Of a DNA stretch of 64,000 nt, positions 32,556-43,170 are shown piece by piece. Location of the stretch: NCBI GenBank assembly GCA_949987565.1, contig OX465104.1, positions 11,012,964 to 11,076,963 of the forward strand. The letters are read 5' to 3'. Positions within the stretch are counted from its first letter, which is position 1; each line of letters starts with the position of its first letter. A model generated the notes under the pieces. That model worked only from the letters and a program-made list of their open reading frames with translations, did no database searches and had not been told where the DNA came from. Made by a program: the position numbers and the translations under genes. Origin of the DNA: Luidia sarsii. Its lineage: Eukaryota; Echinodermata; Asteroidea; Paxillosida; Luidiidae.

Positions 32556-33839
32556 AATTCGACATGGATTCTGATAAATATTACGCATAAATAAAGAGAT
32601 CTCTAATCAAACTATATTAGGGGAATCCGTGTGACAAGAACACATTTACAAAGTAAATACATGAAAGTGTAATGGCGACCTCCCTCATGTATTCGGCACA
32701 GTTTAAACAAAAACCACGTGTACGACTTTCCATACATAATATAAATGCAAATATTTCATAATTTGTTTTAAAAAAAATGGTGTTTGTTTTTATATAATAT
32801 TATATTTATTTCAATTACATTCCATTAAGTGTGCATTAAATATATTTACACATGCATTTTTCAAATTTAATGATGATACTTATCGAAATGATATTTCTTC
32901 CCTTTTTAACTGCCTCTCAAATTGAAGGTCCAAATTTTCTTCTGTTTCGGTTTTAAATTGTTTTACCATGATCTCACTCTACGAGTTGGAACAACATTAA
33001 TGACAAAATATTTCTGCCTCCTGATGTTTACGTACGAATGTTCATGGTGCTTTACAGACTAAATAAAATCTGATACAACTCTAAACAACAACAACAACAA
33101 CAGCAACACAACCGTGCCGATTTTCTGAAGTGTTAGAAGGTATGTTACAGAATAATGCCTATACGATTTTAGAAGACTATATATTTGTCCAATTCACCTC
33201 ATTCCTTCTTTCTCTCTCCATTTTAAAGAATACACACATTATGAATGTATTACCCTGAGGAGTTTGTATCGCATTTCTGGCGTTTGGGCTGTAAAAGACA
33301 AATCCTGAAATCTGTAAAGAACATGTTGTAGGTCATTCTGTGGTGTGGTAATCGGATGTCATTGGTGTGTAGCCCATTCAGAGTGCTTTCCACAATGAGG
33401 ATCCCATGGCCACAGCCAATAAAGGTTTCAATGGTAAATAACAGTGGTCCACTGGTGATGGCATTTCCCCCTCTTTCCAGGACCCTATTTCATAGAAAAT
33501 ATCGGTAAGCATGAAAAGTCTGCCTTGTGTAAACAGGATAACGAGCAACATTTTGGATGTGATATCAATTGCCTATTACGGGTATTCCACTACTCTTTAC
33601 TCGGTTCGAAACTAAAGCGAAATTTGGGTTGGTACGTTGACCCCGTGATTCATGACGTAGACAAAGGTTGGTGTTTTCAGTAGCTCAGTGAAATTGTTAA
33701 TTGGCCCCAGCTAAGCAGACCACAATGGTACACAGGGGGCAGAGCCTCTTTAAGCTTGAAAACGTGCCAAGCAATGAGCATCCTCCCCTCGCTGATCAGG
33801 ATGAGGAGCCGTATTCTCAAGTAAGGTTTCACACACTGT
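32556..33839. other. AT-rich unique sequence with degenerate M2 traces
   Basis: AT rich, with an (AAC)n run at 33087-33107. From about 33480 degenerate M2-like pieces appear (GACCCTATTTCATAGAAAAT, AGCATGAAAAGTCTGCCTTG, AGTGAAATTGTTAATTGGCC). No gene seen. Confidence 0.45.
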
Positions 33840-33892
33840 TCAAAAGTTAGAGGGCCTGACGTTTCGATCCCAGCAGGGCCTTCCTCAAAGGT
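33840..33892 (+). repeat. R1 core
   Basis: CAAAAGTTAGAGGGCCTGAC, GTTTCGATCCCAGCAGGGCC, TTCCTCAAAGGTAAA: one of the best-preserved cores but without the upstream body. Confidence 0.9.
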
Positions 33893-33902
33893 AAAGTGAC
33901 CA

Positions 33903-34053
33903 GGGGTGGATCTCACAAAGCCTTACGATGCATCGTAACTCAACTTACGATGGATAACCCATCGTAAGTTGTGATGCACCGTACGGTTTATATACATCGT
34001 TCATTGTCTTGCGATTGATCGTAAGTTACGATGAGTTTGGTGAAATCGACCCC
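33903..34053. mobile_element. 151-bp palindromic MITE
   Basis: Left GGGGTGGATCTCACAAAG is mirrored by right GTTTGGTGAAATCGACCCC. The interior is built of repeated ACTTACGATGG and CATCGTAAGTT motifs in both directions, so nearly the whole element can fold. It sits 10 bases after the R1 core. Confidence 0.9.
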
Positions 34054-34867
34054 AGGACATACACAGACAGTCAGGGCATTTCACACTGAAATGTTATCAG
34101 ACTATTCGTCTGCTTGGTATCAAAATGGAAGTAGAGCTTTAGCTGAGGGCAACATGATTGAATTCGGCACGTCTTTCTTGTTTAGGTTTGGCTCTCAAGC
34201 AAGTGTCGGCGCTCATAAGAAGCCGCATGCAATTGGCCACTGAGCGGGTTTAGGCTAGACGCACAGTAACTGGACTGCAGCCTGGAGTGGTATAATTATA
34301 CGATAGGGTTGGTAATGGTTGGACAAGGTGGTGCCCTGTTTGCTTGCCCTGGTGAGCGAGAGAGAGGGAGAGGGAGGGAGGGAGAGGTGCACGAGATTCG
34401 CGGCCGGGCCCACACAACAATCAATAAATAGATAAATAAATAAATAACCGACGAATGGCACTTGACAACATCCCCTCCGGAATGCCTGACGTGATGGCTG
34501 GATGTTCGTTCACTCCAAGTCAACAAAAACGTGCCCCAAATAATACCCCCCCCCCAAAAAAAAAAAAAAAAAAAAAAATACGACCACGTCCCAATGGTAT
34601 CGTTATGAAGTAAAGTGATATATGGCATAATGGAACGTGGGGTTATTGTATGATACGGGTTCGCTCCAACCGAAACTATGTTTGCATAGTAGTGCTGGGT
34701 CTTGGCCGAACTTTGTGCCTAGGCCAAGGGGGAAAAAGTGGAAACTGGTATACATCCTCCGAGGCTGTTTTTAGAAAACGTTTAGAGATGGGGTTAGAAA
34801 GGTTATCTTTGGTATAGGGGGACCGAATGGAGTATAGATTTGTCACCCGTAACCCCTTTGGTCTCCC
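34054..34867. other. Unique sequence with simple repeats, no gene recognised
   Basis: Contains a GA-rich patch (34357-34390), an (AATA)n run (34420-34447) and a C-run joined to an A-run (34549-34579). No gene seen. Confidence 0.5.
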
Positions 34868-34938
34868 TCTCTCTCTCCCCCCCCCCCCCCTCTCTCTCTC
34901 CTCCTCTCTCTATTTCTCTCTCTCTCTCTCTCTCTCTC
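34868..34938. repeat. CT repeat with C-run
   Basis: CTCTCTCTC flanking a run of about 13 C, then (CT)n. Frames through it are artefacts. Confidence 0.93.
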
Positions 34939-35439
34939 AAAATATCGGCAAAAGTAACCGGCCGGATCGTGGCTTCACTTTCAAAGAGCTGCATCAACGT
35001 AAAAATCTGCTCAGCACGACAACGTCTGCCTTGGTTGTGGAGGATTGTCGAGGAGACTTGGGGCCCGTATGTGGCTAGAACTCATTGGCTGGCATAGGAG
35101 AGAACAACCCCGGGTATTTTTGGGGCTGACAATGATCTAGACCCAATTTGGTTGCACCGGAAACATTTCCTTCCGTCCGAAAAGTGTGACATGATGGTTG
35201 GTAATCTTGTTCTGAACCAAGGAAGAATTTTCATGCTTGGCTTGTGTTTAGCAGCTCTAAAAAAATATCGGGCATTATTAAGTGCTGACGCAAAGTGTGA
35301 TTGCTAATGCAGCTCTATAAAAATAGGCCCCGATTGTATGGAAGGCATTTCGTGTTCGGGCAAAGTTTGTGGTGCTATACAACTGTACTGAAGGTCTATG
35401 AAATTGCCACTCTACCCGCAGTGCAGGTCTTCGTGGCTT
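34939..35439. other. Degenerate M2 sequence downstream of the P450 gene
   Basis: M2-like pieces are visible: GCATCAACGTAAAAATCTGC, GGAAGAATTTTCATGCTTGG, GCAGCTCTATAAAAATAGGC. The P450 3' untranslated region should lie here, but I see no AATAAA on the minus strand within about 500 bases of the stop codon. Confidence 0.5.
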
Positions 35440-36945
35440 TCAGGGTAAGGGCTTGCGCAGTTTTATCCGCATCTGGAACGGCAAGGGTCGCTGCGTCAGT
35501 CCGCTGACGCACTTGGTGCTGGGCCGCTCCCCGTTGGGTATCTCCAACGTGCAGCGCTGCATCAGGGTGGCAAAGTACAGGAACATCTCGATGCGGCCCA
35601 GCTCCGAGCCCAGGCAGCGGCGACGGCCGGCCCCGAAGGGCAGCACGCGGGCCGTCTTGTTCGGGTCCAGAGCCGTGCCGTCCGCGGTCAGGAACCGGCG
35701 GGGATCGAAGACAGCCGGGTCGGTCCAGGCCCGCGGGTCCTGGTTGACCGAGTAGAGGTTGACGAAGACCACCGTGTCCTTGGGGATGGGGTAGCCGTGG
35801 ATCTGCGTGTCCCTGGTGGTGCTGTGCGGGATGGTGAAGGGCACCACGCTGGAGAAGCGGAGCACCTCGCACAGGCAGGACTCGGTCAGCGGGAGCCGCG
35901 GCCGGTCGGCCAGGCCGGGGTAGCGGCCGCCGACGCCCACGGCCGCGTCGATCTCGGCCTGCACGTCCCGCTGCGCCTGCGGGTGCAGGATCATGAGGAG
36001 CATGGACCAGGTCAGCACGGCCGAGACGGTGTCGAAGCCGGCGCCGAAGAGGTCGTAGACGGTGGTCTGCAGCATCTGCCGGCTGAGCTGCAGCTGCTCC
36101 AGCTCTCCCGGGTCCATGTTGTTGCCCACGGTGATCAGAAAGTCCAGGATGTCCTTCTCCGAATCGGCCCGGTAGTCGCGCAGGTGCTGGTCGATGTAGC
36201 CGCTGAACCAGTCCTTGAAGCTCTGCAGGAGCCGCCTGAAGTTGTGCATGGTCTTGTTCGGCAGGTAGCGGAGCCAGGGCAGGAAGTCCACCGGGTTGCC
36301 GCTGGAGGCGGCCGCCCCGAAGTCGTCGCTCATGGCCGAGAACTCGACCAGCCGCGGGTCGTCCAGCTCGTGGCGCCGGCTGAAGATGTACGAGCACATG
36401 ATGTTGCTGACGGACAGCTTGAGGGCGATGGCGGGGTCCACGACGGAGCCGCCGGCGTTGTTGTTGGTCCAGGCCTGGATGAGCTCGCGCACCTCGTACA
36501 GGACCTTCTCCTCGACCGAGGCCGACTGCTTGCCGGAGGTGAAGTGGTGCAGGGCCCGCTCGGCGATGCGGCGGTGCACCTTCCAGCCCGGGCTGTAGTC
36601 GCTGAAGCTCATGCTGCCGCCGTTGATCTCGCGCATGAGCTGCGACGAGACGAAGTCGGGCCGTCCGGCGAAGTCGACCGACTGCTTGACCAGGGCCTGG
36701 CTGATGGCCTCGTGGCCGTTCAGCACCACCACGGGCCGGCTGCCCAGGCGGATCTGGTAGACGTCACCGTACTTGAGGGCCAGCTGGCTCAGGCTGACGT
36801 GCAGCGCCTCGCCCAGCTCCAGTATGTTGCCGAGGATGGGTAGGCCGCGCGGGCCGGGCAGCGTCCGAGGGCCGGCACCGCCGGCACTCCCGCCGCCACT
36901 ACCGCCGGAACTGGCACCGGTGTTGCTACCGGCCGCGGTGGACAT
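35440..36945 (-). CDS. Cytochrome P450, CYP1-family-like, intronless
   Basis: A haem-thiolate monooxygenase, expected on the cytoplasmic face of the endoplasmic reticulum, using P450 reductase and O2 to oxidise aromatic or xenobiotic substrates if it behaves like other CYP1 enzymes. The 501-residue frame has a proline hinge PGPRGLP (30-36), C-helix WKVHR (121-125), I-helix AGFDT (302-306), ExxR (E360, R363), FDPRRF (413-418) and haem loop FGAGRRRCLG (437-446; ligand C444). The stretch IPHSTTRDTQIHGYPIPKDT (372-391) is strongly CYP1-like. No frameshift or missing key residue is seen. Residues 1-26 are Gly/Ser/Ala rich where microsomal P450s have a hydrophobic anchor. The start is the furthest upstream ATG, in GCCATG context; an in-frame TAA lies 16 codons upstream (36991-36993). 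The absence of introns recalls fish CYP1C, but could also mean a retrocopy. GC and third-position GC are much higher than in flanking DNA. Family call firm; subfamily not assigned. Confidence 0.93.
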   Translation of the reverse strand: MSTAAGSNTGASSGGSGGGSAGGAGPRTLPGPRGLPILGNILELGEALHVSLSQLALKYGDVYQIRLGSRPVVVLNGHEAISQALVKQSVDFAGRPDFVSSQLMREINGGSMSFSDYSPGWKVHRRIAERALHHFTSGKQSASVEEKVLYEVRELIQAWTNNNAGGSVVDPAIALKLSVSNIMCSYIFSRRHELDDPRLVEFSAMSDDFGAAASSGNPVDFLPWLRYLPNKTMHNFRRLLQSFKDWFSGYIDQHLRDYRADSEKDILDFLITVGNNMDPGELEQLQLSRQMLQTTVYDLFGAGFDTVSAVLTWSMLLMILHPQAQRDVQAEIDAAVGVGGRYPGLADRPRLPLTESCLCEVLRFSSVVPFTIPHSTTRDTQIHGYPIPKDTVVFVNLYSVNQDPRAWTDPAVFDPRRFLTADGTALDPNKTARVLPFGAGRRRCLGSELGRIEMFLYFATLMQRCTLEIPNGERPSTKCVSGLTQRPLPFQMRIKLRKPLP

Positions 36946-37260
36946 GGCTTCGCAAGGGACCCGAAACCGGGAGCGGGCACGAGAGAAATTTTAATACAGA
37001 GAGAAGGGAGGCCCAGGCAGGCGATACGATACTAAGACCGCCCACTCTCCTCGGTCACCCCGTCCGCTACTACCGTTGCCACTGCCTCGCTAGTAGGCCT
37101 ACAGTATGGACAGTTTCCGCCGGCCGCTTCTGTCCTCAGCACAGCTCGAAATGTTGCAGCCCAGTGACCGAGGGGGGTCCTTGTTGTACTCCTCTATTGT
37201 CCGCACCCTCACCACCGCCGCCTCCTCCTCCACTCTTAAAGAAACTTGGCACGCAATGGT
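36946..37260 (-). promoter_or_regulatory. Candidate upstream region of the P450 gene
   Basis: On the minus strand, TATTAAAA (36989-36996) lies 44-51 bases upstream of the start codon and could be a TATA box, implying a very short leader. A TTGCGTG (37250-37256), matching the TNGCGTG core of aryl hydrocarbon receptor response elements that drive vertebrate CYP1 genes, lies about 305 bases upstream. The motif is short and could be chance. A polypyrimidine stretch ending TTGCGAAG just before the ATG could alternatively serve as a splice acceptor, in which case an upstream exon would replace the N-terminus. Confidence 0.3.
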
Positions 37261-37877
37261 CCGTCTAGTAAAGGCTGTACACAGTAAAGGATGTGTGCTC
37301 AGGAAGGGGGGGGTGTACCGAATTAAGCCTGCGTGACGAGACTCAAGCCAATACCGTGCCGACGTCCGCAGTGAAGCGCAGTGGCCTTCTTCTCACGCAT
37401 ACCCTAAGGTTATTGATCGAGAAGATCCGTGGATTGTACTCTCCGGTCCCCTTTGTTGGTTTGTCCCGGGCGGACGACCGACAACGTCCGAAACTCCACG
37501 GCAGTGACAGCCACGGCAAGCCCCCTCACTAAATGTCGCGAACACACTCGCAGAGCGGCTCACAACTTTTTCAGCCCCGGAGATTTGGCCCGCCGACTGC
37601 AGCTCTAAAGCGACTCGGCTCGACGCACGTTGGTTTTATACGCCGCGTGCATGCATTCGTCGAGCCCCTCCAAGGCAGATCAGGTGGGTATAGAGTGCAG
37701 AGAGATGACGGGAGTGGGGGAAGAAGGAAGCACCCGTTCCCACCTAACCCCACCCACCCACCCCCCTTGCTGGATAACATAACCGGAGCTTACTGGTGTT
37801 GGTAATCCGTCGCTGTAATTGGCTAATGTCATCAGTACAAAGTCACTACCCCATCGGTGGCTGATCAAAGGGGAAGC

Positions 37878-37881
<4 letters not shown>
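37261..37881. other. GC-rich upstream sequence, no gene recognised
   Basis: Further GCGTG or CACGC cores occur (about 37330, 37393 and 37645) but lack the preceding T. No frame with recognisable motif. Confidence 0.4.

Positions 37882-37956
<75 letters not shown>
37882..37956. repeat. (GA)n microsatellite, 75 bp
   Basis: Uninterrupted GA dinucleotide run about 0.9 kb upstream of the P450 start codon. GA runs upstream of genes can bind GAGA-type factors (known in animals); any role here is inference. Confidence 0.97.
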
Positions 37957-37962
<6 letters not shown>

Positions 37963-40314
37963 GTATAGTGTATTGTCCTAGCAGTAACATATCATCATCG
38001 GGCAATGGGCGGGCACGAATTGCGAATAACTCAACAAGTCATCGGTGCGCTGGAGGGGGGAGGGGAATAATGAGAAGGGGGTGTGGAGGAGGTGACTCTA
38101 AACTTATGTGCGAGCATCAACCTGTGCCAAGTCACCAACTTTGAATGATAGCCTTACCTCCCTCCTATCTCCCCTCCTCCACTCACAGACTCACCCCCAG
38201 TATGAAACGAGACTACGAGTACGAACGTACGTATCAAACGCAAAGAGGCGGTGCTTGTCACAAGCGCTCAGCCGAGTTTCTCTAAACATGGGCGGACTCT
38301 TTGCCGTTGAAACCTCCCAAGTATATTATTATTATGCCTCGCTCCCTCCATCCGTCGGTGGGAACTTACGGCAGGGAATCGGATTAGCATCGTGTAGTAT
38401 ACTGCGGCGGGTGAATTTGACGTGACGGGTAGTGAGGGGGGGGGGGGCTGGAGATACGCCCCGGGAATAATCTGTCACTTTTTTGGGGGGGAGGGGGGAG
38501 GCTGGAGAGGGGGAGATGGTTTCAGTACCGAGCCGGCATTGAGTAAACAATGAGTGGGTCTATTCGTCCATGAAATCGGTGAAAGAACGGTGAAAGGAAA
38601 GAGGATTATGGATCTCTCACGCGAGAACGGTCAATGCCACGCGATATTTTACAAGGCTGCAGAGGTCACGATCGGTCCGGCCCCGTCTTGCTCAAAGGCC
38701 AAAAATCAACCCCTGAGATTCATTTCTGGCGAGGATGGACATGGCCATTCAGGACTTCAGCCGTCGATTCAAACAACAATTCTCCCTGGGAAAGCGAAGT
38801 CACTCTAGCAAAGAAATGGACGCTGCGTTTTTACAAGTATACAAGGTCAAATTTTGCCTTATATTTCCGTAAGATATCCTCAATATTATGAGCACTTCTG
38901 GCCAAAATACCATTCACGTTGCTACCAGTGTGAAATATGCAGGTGATATTCGAACCCACTAGGCCTAGGCTATATTGGGGCAAAGTTCTACTCGAAATGA
39001 TTACACAGTACGACTGCATGGTTCTACTTTCCAGCTCGATGTTCAATATACAGTGGGCGAGAACCGGTGGCGATAAGTACACAGAGCATGAAGAGGATTG
39101 GGCCAAGATCTAGACCAGGGTCACTCCGTGTCAATGCAACTTTTAGACCTGATCGTCGCAGATTGGAACGAAACTCGGTGTGCTGATTGGACTCCTTGAG
39201 AAACCCACGAGAACCGAAATGTTATGTAAATCGGTCAAGTAGATTTTGAGATACGGGTTAGCGAACTTTTGACTAAATGGCACGACCAGCTATGTTTGGA
39301 CAGCTCTGTCTCGATAAGAAAAGCACCAACGGAAATCAATTTTACACCATTTGAAAGCTCTTGAAAGGGCCTTCATTTCATAACATTATTACCAAATTTC
39401 TACAACGAAATGCTCTGGTCATAATCTCCCTAGGTGCCTGGCCAAATTGATCCATTTTTTGGAGATGCCCTACATGTATGTAATGCCACCTCTGAAATGG
39501 AATGGGTTTTTACAGATCGTCGCTGAAAATTTCCAGTGATTTATTTTTGCTCCACTGAAACCTTCTTCGACGTTTCAGGTAGCCTGCCGTCAGAGTGACC
39601 ACTGGCGCCCAGATCACTTTTCGATTTGACCCCGGCACCCCGGCACCCCGTCCCCCAGCTTCCATCCCAGCCCCCTCCTAGCACCCCCTAACACCACAAC
39701 CCCCACAACGAACCCCTGGGTAATGTGGGTACACACTTTAAATTCTTATCTTTGCAATCGAGGGATCGGAAAACCAAAATGACGGTAGAGCAAACATTAT
39801 CATCCTCGTTATCGACCGAAGGACAAGCGGTTGCGGGGAAGATAGCCAACGCCTGCCGCCCCCCCCCCCCACCGCCCCTCGTGTCCATAACTGACCGGTC
39901 TGTCCACACTTCCTCCATCCACATGACAGCCACACGCACGCACGACAGGTCAACACCGATGGACAGACATGAGTGGGGGGTGGGGGGGGAGGAAAACAAC
40001 AACTCAAGACTATTACGTCTTATCCGGACTTCGGTCGCACGCGATTTGCAGTACAGCGATCGAAGCCCATCTCCACACGCTACGAGATAAGCGGGCACGC
40101 CATGGTCAACGGTTGTCACGCAAGCCTCTCGATTTATATCGGGCGGGCGTGACACGCACGGGAACAGCTCGTGCTTTTGTGTGCTGGTTTTTTTTTTGCG
40201 GGGGGCCAAGTTTGCGTTATCATTTTTGTGCATGTTATAAGAGTACTAGTACTGCAAGACGAGATATGGCGTCGGGATGTGAATGGTTTCTTGTATTTCG
40301 TTTGTTTCTTGTAT
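37957..40314. other. Unique sequence, no gene recognised
   Basis: About 2.4 kb with G-runs (38439-38450, 38484-38500), a C-run (39860-39872) and repeated CCCGGCACC at about 39636. No dispersed family or convincing frame found. Confidence 0.4.
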
Positions 40315-40625
40315 TATGTTGCAATTATTGCTGCTTCTGCTCTTGTTATTTGTTGCTTGCTGCTGTTGCTGCCCTTGTTGCAGCTCTAACAATCACTGTT
40401 GTCGTTCGATGTATACTATAGGGGCATTGTGTTGCTGTTACTGCTGTTGTTGTTGTTACTGCTTGATTCAGTTGTTGTTGCTGACTTTAACGCTGCTGCT
40501 GTTGTTGCTGCTGCTGTGCAGCTGTTGCTATTGTTGTTGTTGCTTAGAAATTGCGTAGGCCTAGGGCCTATAGTTGTCGATGCTGTTCGATTTACGCTAT
40601 TGCTGTTGTTGTTCCTGTTATTGAT
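40315..40625. repeat. CTG/TTG-rich imperfect triplet tract
   Basis: Irregular GCTGTTGTTG-type triplets, with Leu-, Cys- and Ala-rich frames in the three phases. It ends in a T-run joined to a G-run (40625-40640). Confidence 0.85.
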
Positions 40626-40724
40626 TTTTTTTGGGGGGGGGTGTCTACCCGATTCTGGGAACTTGGCTCATTATAGACCCAATACCGTTGGTTTTGTGGT
40701 CAGCTCTTTCCAGGTGTAATATGC

Positions 40725-40950
40725 CTGCACGGGCTCTGAAGAACAACTGGTAACTCAACGTTTCGGCCGATATGTACTTAGCCCGTCGTCAGGAGACTGT
40801 GCACCGGTACTGTACCCGAAACGTTGAGTTACAAACTCGTTCAGAGCCATACTCCATCTCGAAAGAGATGACTTAGTCTGAAATGGTGTCATTGCAAACT
40901 TTCCACTCTGTGCTTTCACCATGCAAACCTTTAAATCTTATCTAAGCCAG
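40725..40950. repeat. Dispersed repeat D4, copy 1
   Basis: Shares ordered blocks with 54540-54765: CAACGTTTCGG, GTCGTCAGGAGAC, CGAAACG, GAGCCATACTCC/GCGCCATATTCA, AATGGTGTCA and TGTGCTTTCA. Internally it holds inverted AACTCAACGTTTCGG and CCGAAACGTTGAGTT (15-bp perfect inverted repeat, about 40752-40766 and 40818-40832). Confidence 0.88.
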
Positions 40951-41333
40951 TAAGCAGTTTACAACATGTTTGTATTACTTTCAGTTCAAAATCATGTTCA
41001 GGACAAACACGTCAAAATGTTCTGACGTGAAACTGTCATCTGGGTAGCTTCATCAGTATGGTACTGGGATGTAATGGCATGATGTTACTGATATCGTTCT
41101 CAACGGCAATTTCGAGCAAGAGGAACAGCCTCAAGTTCAAGGCGCCGACTGTTCTTAACGTGGTTCGTGGAGGGCGCCGCCACAGTTTCAACGAGGATAG
41201 CATAGCCATAGTGCGGCTTTCCGCAACCGAACGCGTTTTATTTAACGATGCCGGTCATGATGATTTGCAGTGGTGTTTTACCTACAGAACGGCCTTAGTA
41301 TAAGCAATGGGAAATCTCCATAAGTACAGCAAT
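40951..41333. other. Unique sequence, no gene recognised
   Basis: A plus-strand frame of 81 codons (41058-41303) is open, but no motif is recognisable. Confidence 0.4.
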
Positions 41334-41520
41334 AGAGCAGGCTCATTTATGTCTCACGGACAAGTGAATTTTATGTCCAGCAACGAAGAGGTAAAACTGT
41401 TTGAAAAATAGCGAAGAACTTTTGACTGGACCGGGACTTGAACCTGAGACTTCTGGCTTAACGTTCCAGCGCTTTTACCACCTGAGCTATCTAATCAGTT
41501 AGGTCGCGGTCGTCCCCAAT
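41334..41520 (-). mobile_element. tRNA-derived SINE head
   Basis: On the minus strand, A box TAGCTCAGGTGG (41478-41489) and B box GGTTCAAGTCC (41434-41444) are correctly spaced, with an anticodon-arm-like CTGGAACGTTAAGCCAG between them, loosely tRNA-Asn-like. No acceptor-stem pairing is seen, so a tRNA gene is unlikely. The head resembles that at 19519-19582, but the downstream body differs. Confidence 0.75.
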
Positions 41521-43088
41521 AGTCAAGTAATCTTTGCCGGGTTGTATGCGCAATTCAGCAGCATTTACCATCTAACTGTGACAGTCGTATACAGTACCTT
41601 TAACTCAAGGGATCCTCCCCCCCCATTTCCATTCACCTGCAGCTGAACAACAATTTACCCTACTGTAAACTCAGTGTACAGGTATTTACTGTTTACAGCA
41701 ATTTTAGGATCTGACAAAGTGGACGCAGATTTCAACCATTGGTGACCACTACGCGCCGGGCCCTCCGAATTCAGGCCGTCGGTGATGTTGCTACGTGCCG
41801 GGCCCTCCGAATCCGGGCAGCAGTATTGTCCAACTTTTTTAAACGAAGACTCTTTTCAGACTACACCACAAAACAACATTGAAAAAGCCACACAGACGTC
41901 TGATTGCGCCAAGTTTGACTGGCATTTCCACACTTATAGACGCAACACTTTCAACATTTTCCACATCCTCTGGGGCATAGACCTATAGTATATGCATGGT
42001 GTATTTCCTATATGCAAGATGCATTTCCTAAAAGCGGCACGAAGACTCACTAGGCCGATACTTCGAGTCTAGGAAATGAAAATGTACAACCTATATACAA
42101 CCATTACACACCGGAATTGGTGATACTCTCCCCGCTTCAAATAGGCACGAAACAGGACATCAGAAATCATTGAGCGCAGGCATGGGCCGTGAACGCCAGA
42201 GGCCACTGAACTTGAAGCTGCGTCAGGGCCGTCGACATTGGCGCTTTTGGGCACGCGGAAAGAAGTGACGGAGTCAAAACCTCGCCAGGGCGGGACGGCA
42301 CGGCACGGCCGGTGAGTGGGGTTGGCCATTTCCGCGAGTCCTCACAAAACAGTCTCTTCTTTTGGGCAAAAGTAAAACTCAAAAATAGATCAATACAGCT
42401 TGTCGATGTCACGAGACCGCGCCACATCACGAGGGAGAGAGCGGGAACGGCCGTCGGAACTGACTGATGACCACGTGAGGTCAGTGACCTCTAAAATTGA
42501 ACCGCCGTTCCTGTTATTTCCCTTCAGATTAATAATAATAATAATACGGCGAGTGGAAATGTCTTCTTCTTTTTCAACCGAGTGGCACGCGAGGTAATGA
42601 TATCATCCCTTTTGTTTTCTGCGGGTGCGAGATGATTCACGCAAGTCGTGCTGATCATTCCATTCTTGTTTTGTCGTATTTCCAAACATGGGTTGGTTAG
42701 CACAGTTAGATTGCACAGAGGAGATGCACAAAGGAGATGAGAATTAAAACTGACGACGGTGTTGGTTGTTTAACCAGGAAATGAATTTCATGCATCCACC
42801 ATAAAAAAAGCACAAGAAAGATGTAAAATAGTCTGCTCTGATGTCCATTCCTTTTGCAGTTGGACAGAAAAGAGAGCGGGTTGGGTTGGGAGCGGCGCCA
42901 GTGATTCCAACGGTGTATAATTTGAGGAGACCACGGGCAAATGCCTATGTCTATTGATTGATTGAGGGGAATAAAATAATGGAATAAAACGGAACGAACA
43001 AGTTCTAAACCAGGAGCATGTCTCGTTGCAATCATGCATGCCAGGCCACAATCCTGACGACGGGAATTGTGGGCGAGAATCTAAAGTG
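41521..43088. other. Unique sequence, no gene recognised
   Basis: Contains a near direct repeat around GCCGGGCCCTCCGAAT (about 41756 and 41796, 40 bases apart) and an (AAT)n run (42531-42546). No convincing frame. Confidence 0.4.
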
Positions 43089-43170
43089 CCTTGTGGAGAC
43101 CTCGTCCAATAGGTTGAATAGGTATCCACAGGCACATTGTAAAGGTGTAGGCCTATAGGTCTCCACAAGG
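43089..43170. repeat. Hairpin with perfect 14-bp arms
   Basis: CCTTGTGGAGACCT (43089-43102) and AGGTCTCCACAAGG (43157-43170) are exact reverse complements around a 54-base loop. No target duplication is obvious. Confidence 0.9.

Noticed and set aside
35396..36397. 333-codon overlapping minus-strand frame
   Set aside because: Alternative-phase shadow of the P450 frame, Arg/Pro/Ala rich with no domain.
35797..36843. 348-codon frame opposite the P450 gene
   Set aside because: Antisense shadow of a GC-rich coding sequence; rich in His, Val, Ala and Gly with no known domain, while the other strand has complete P450 motifs.
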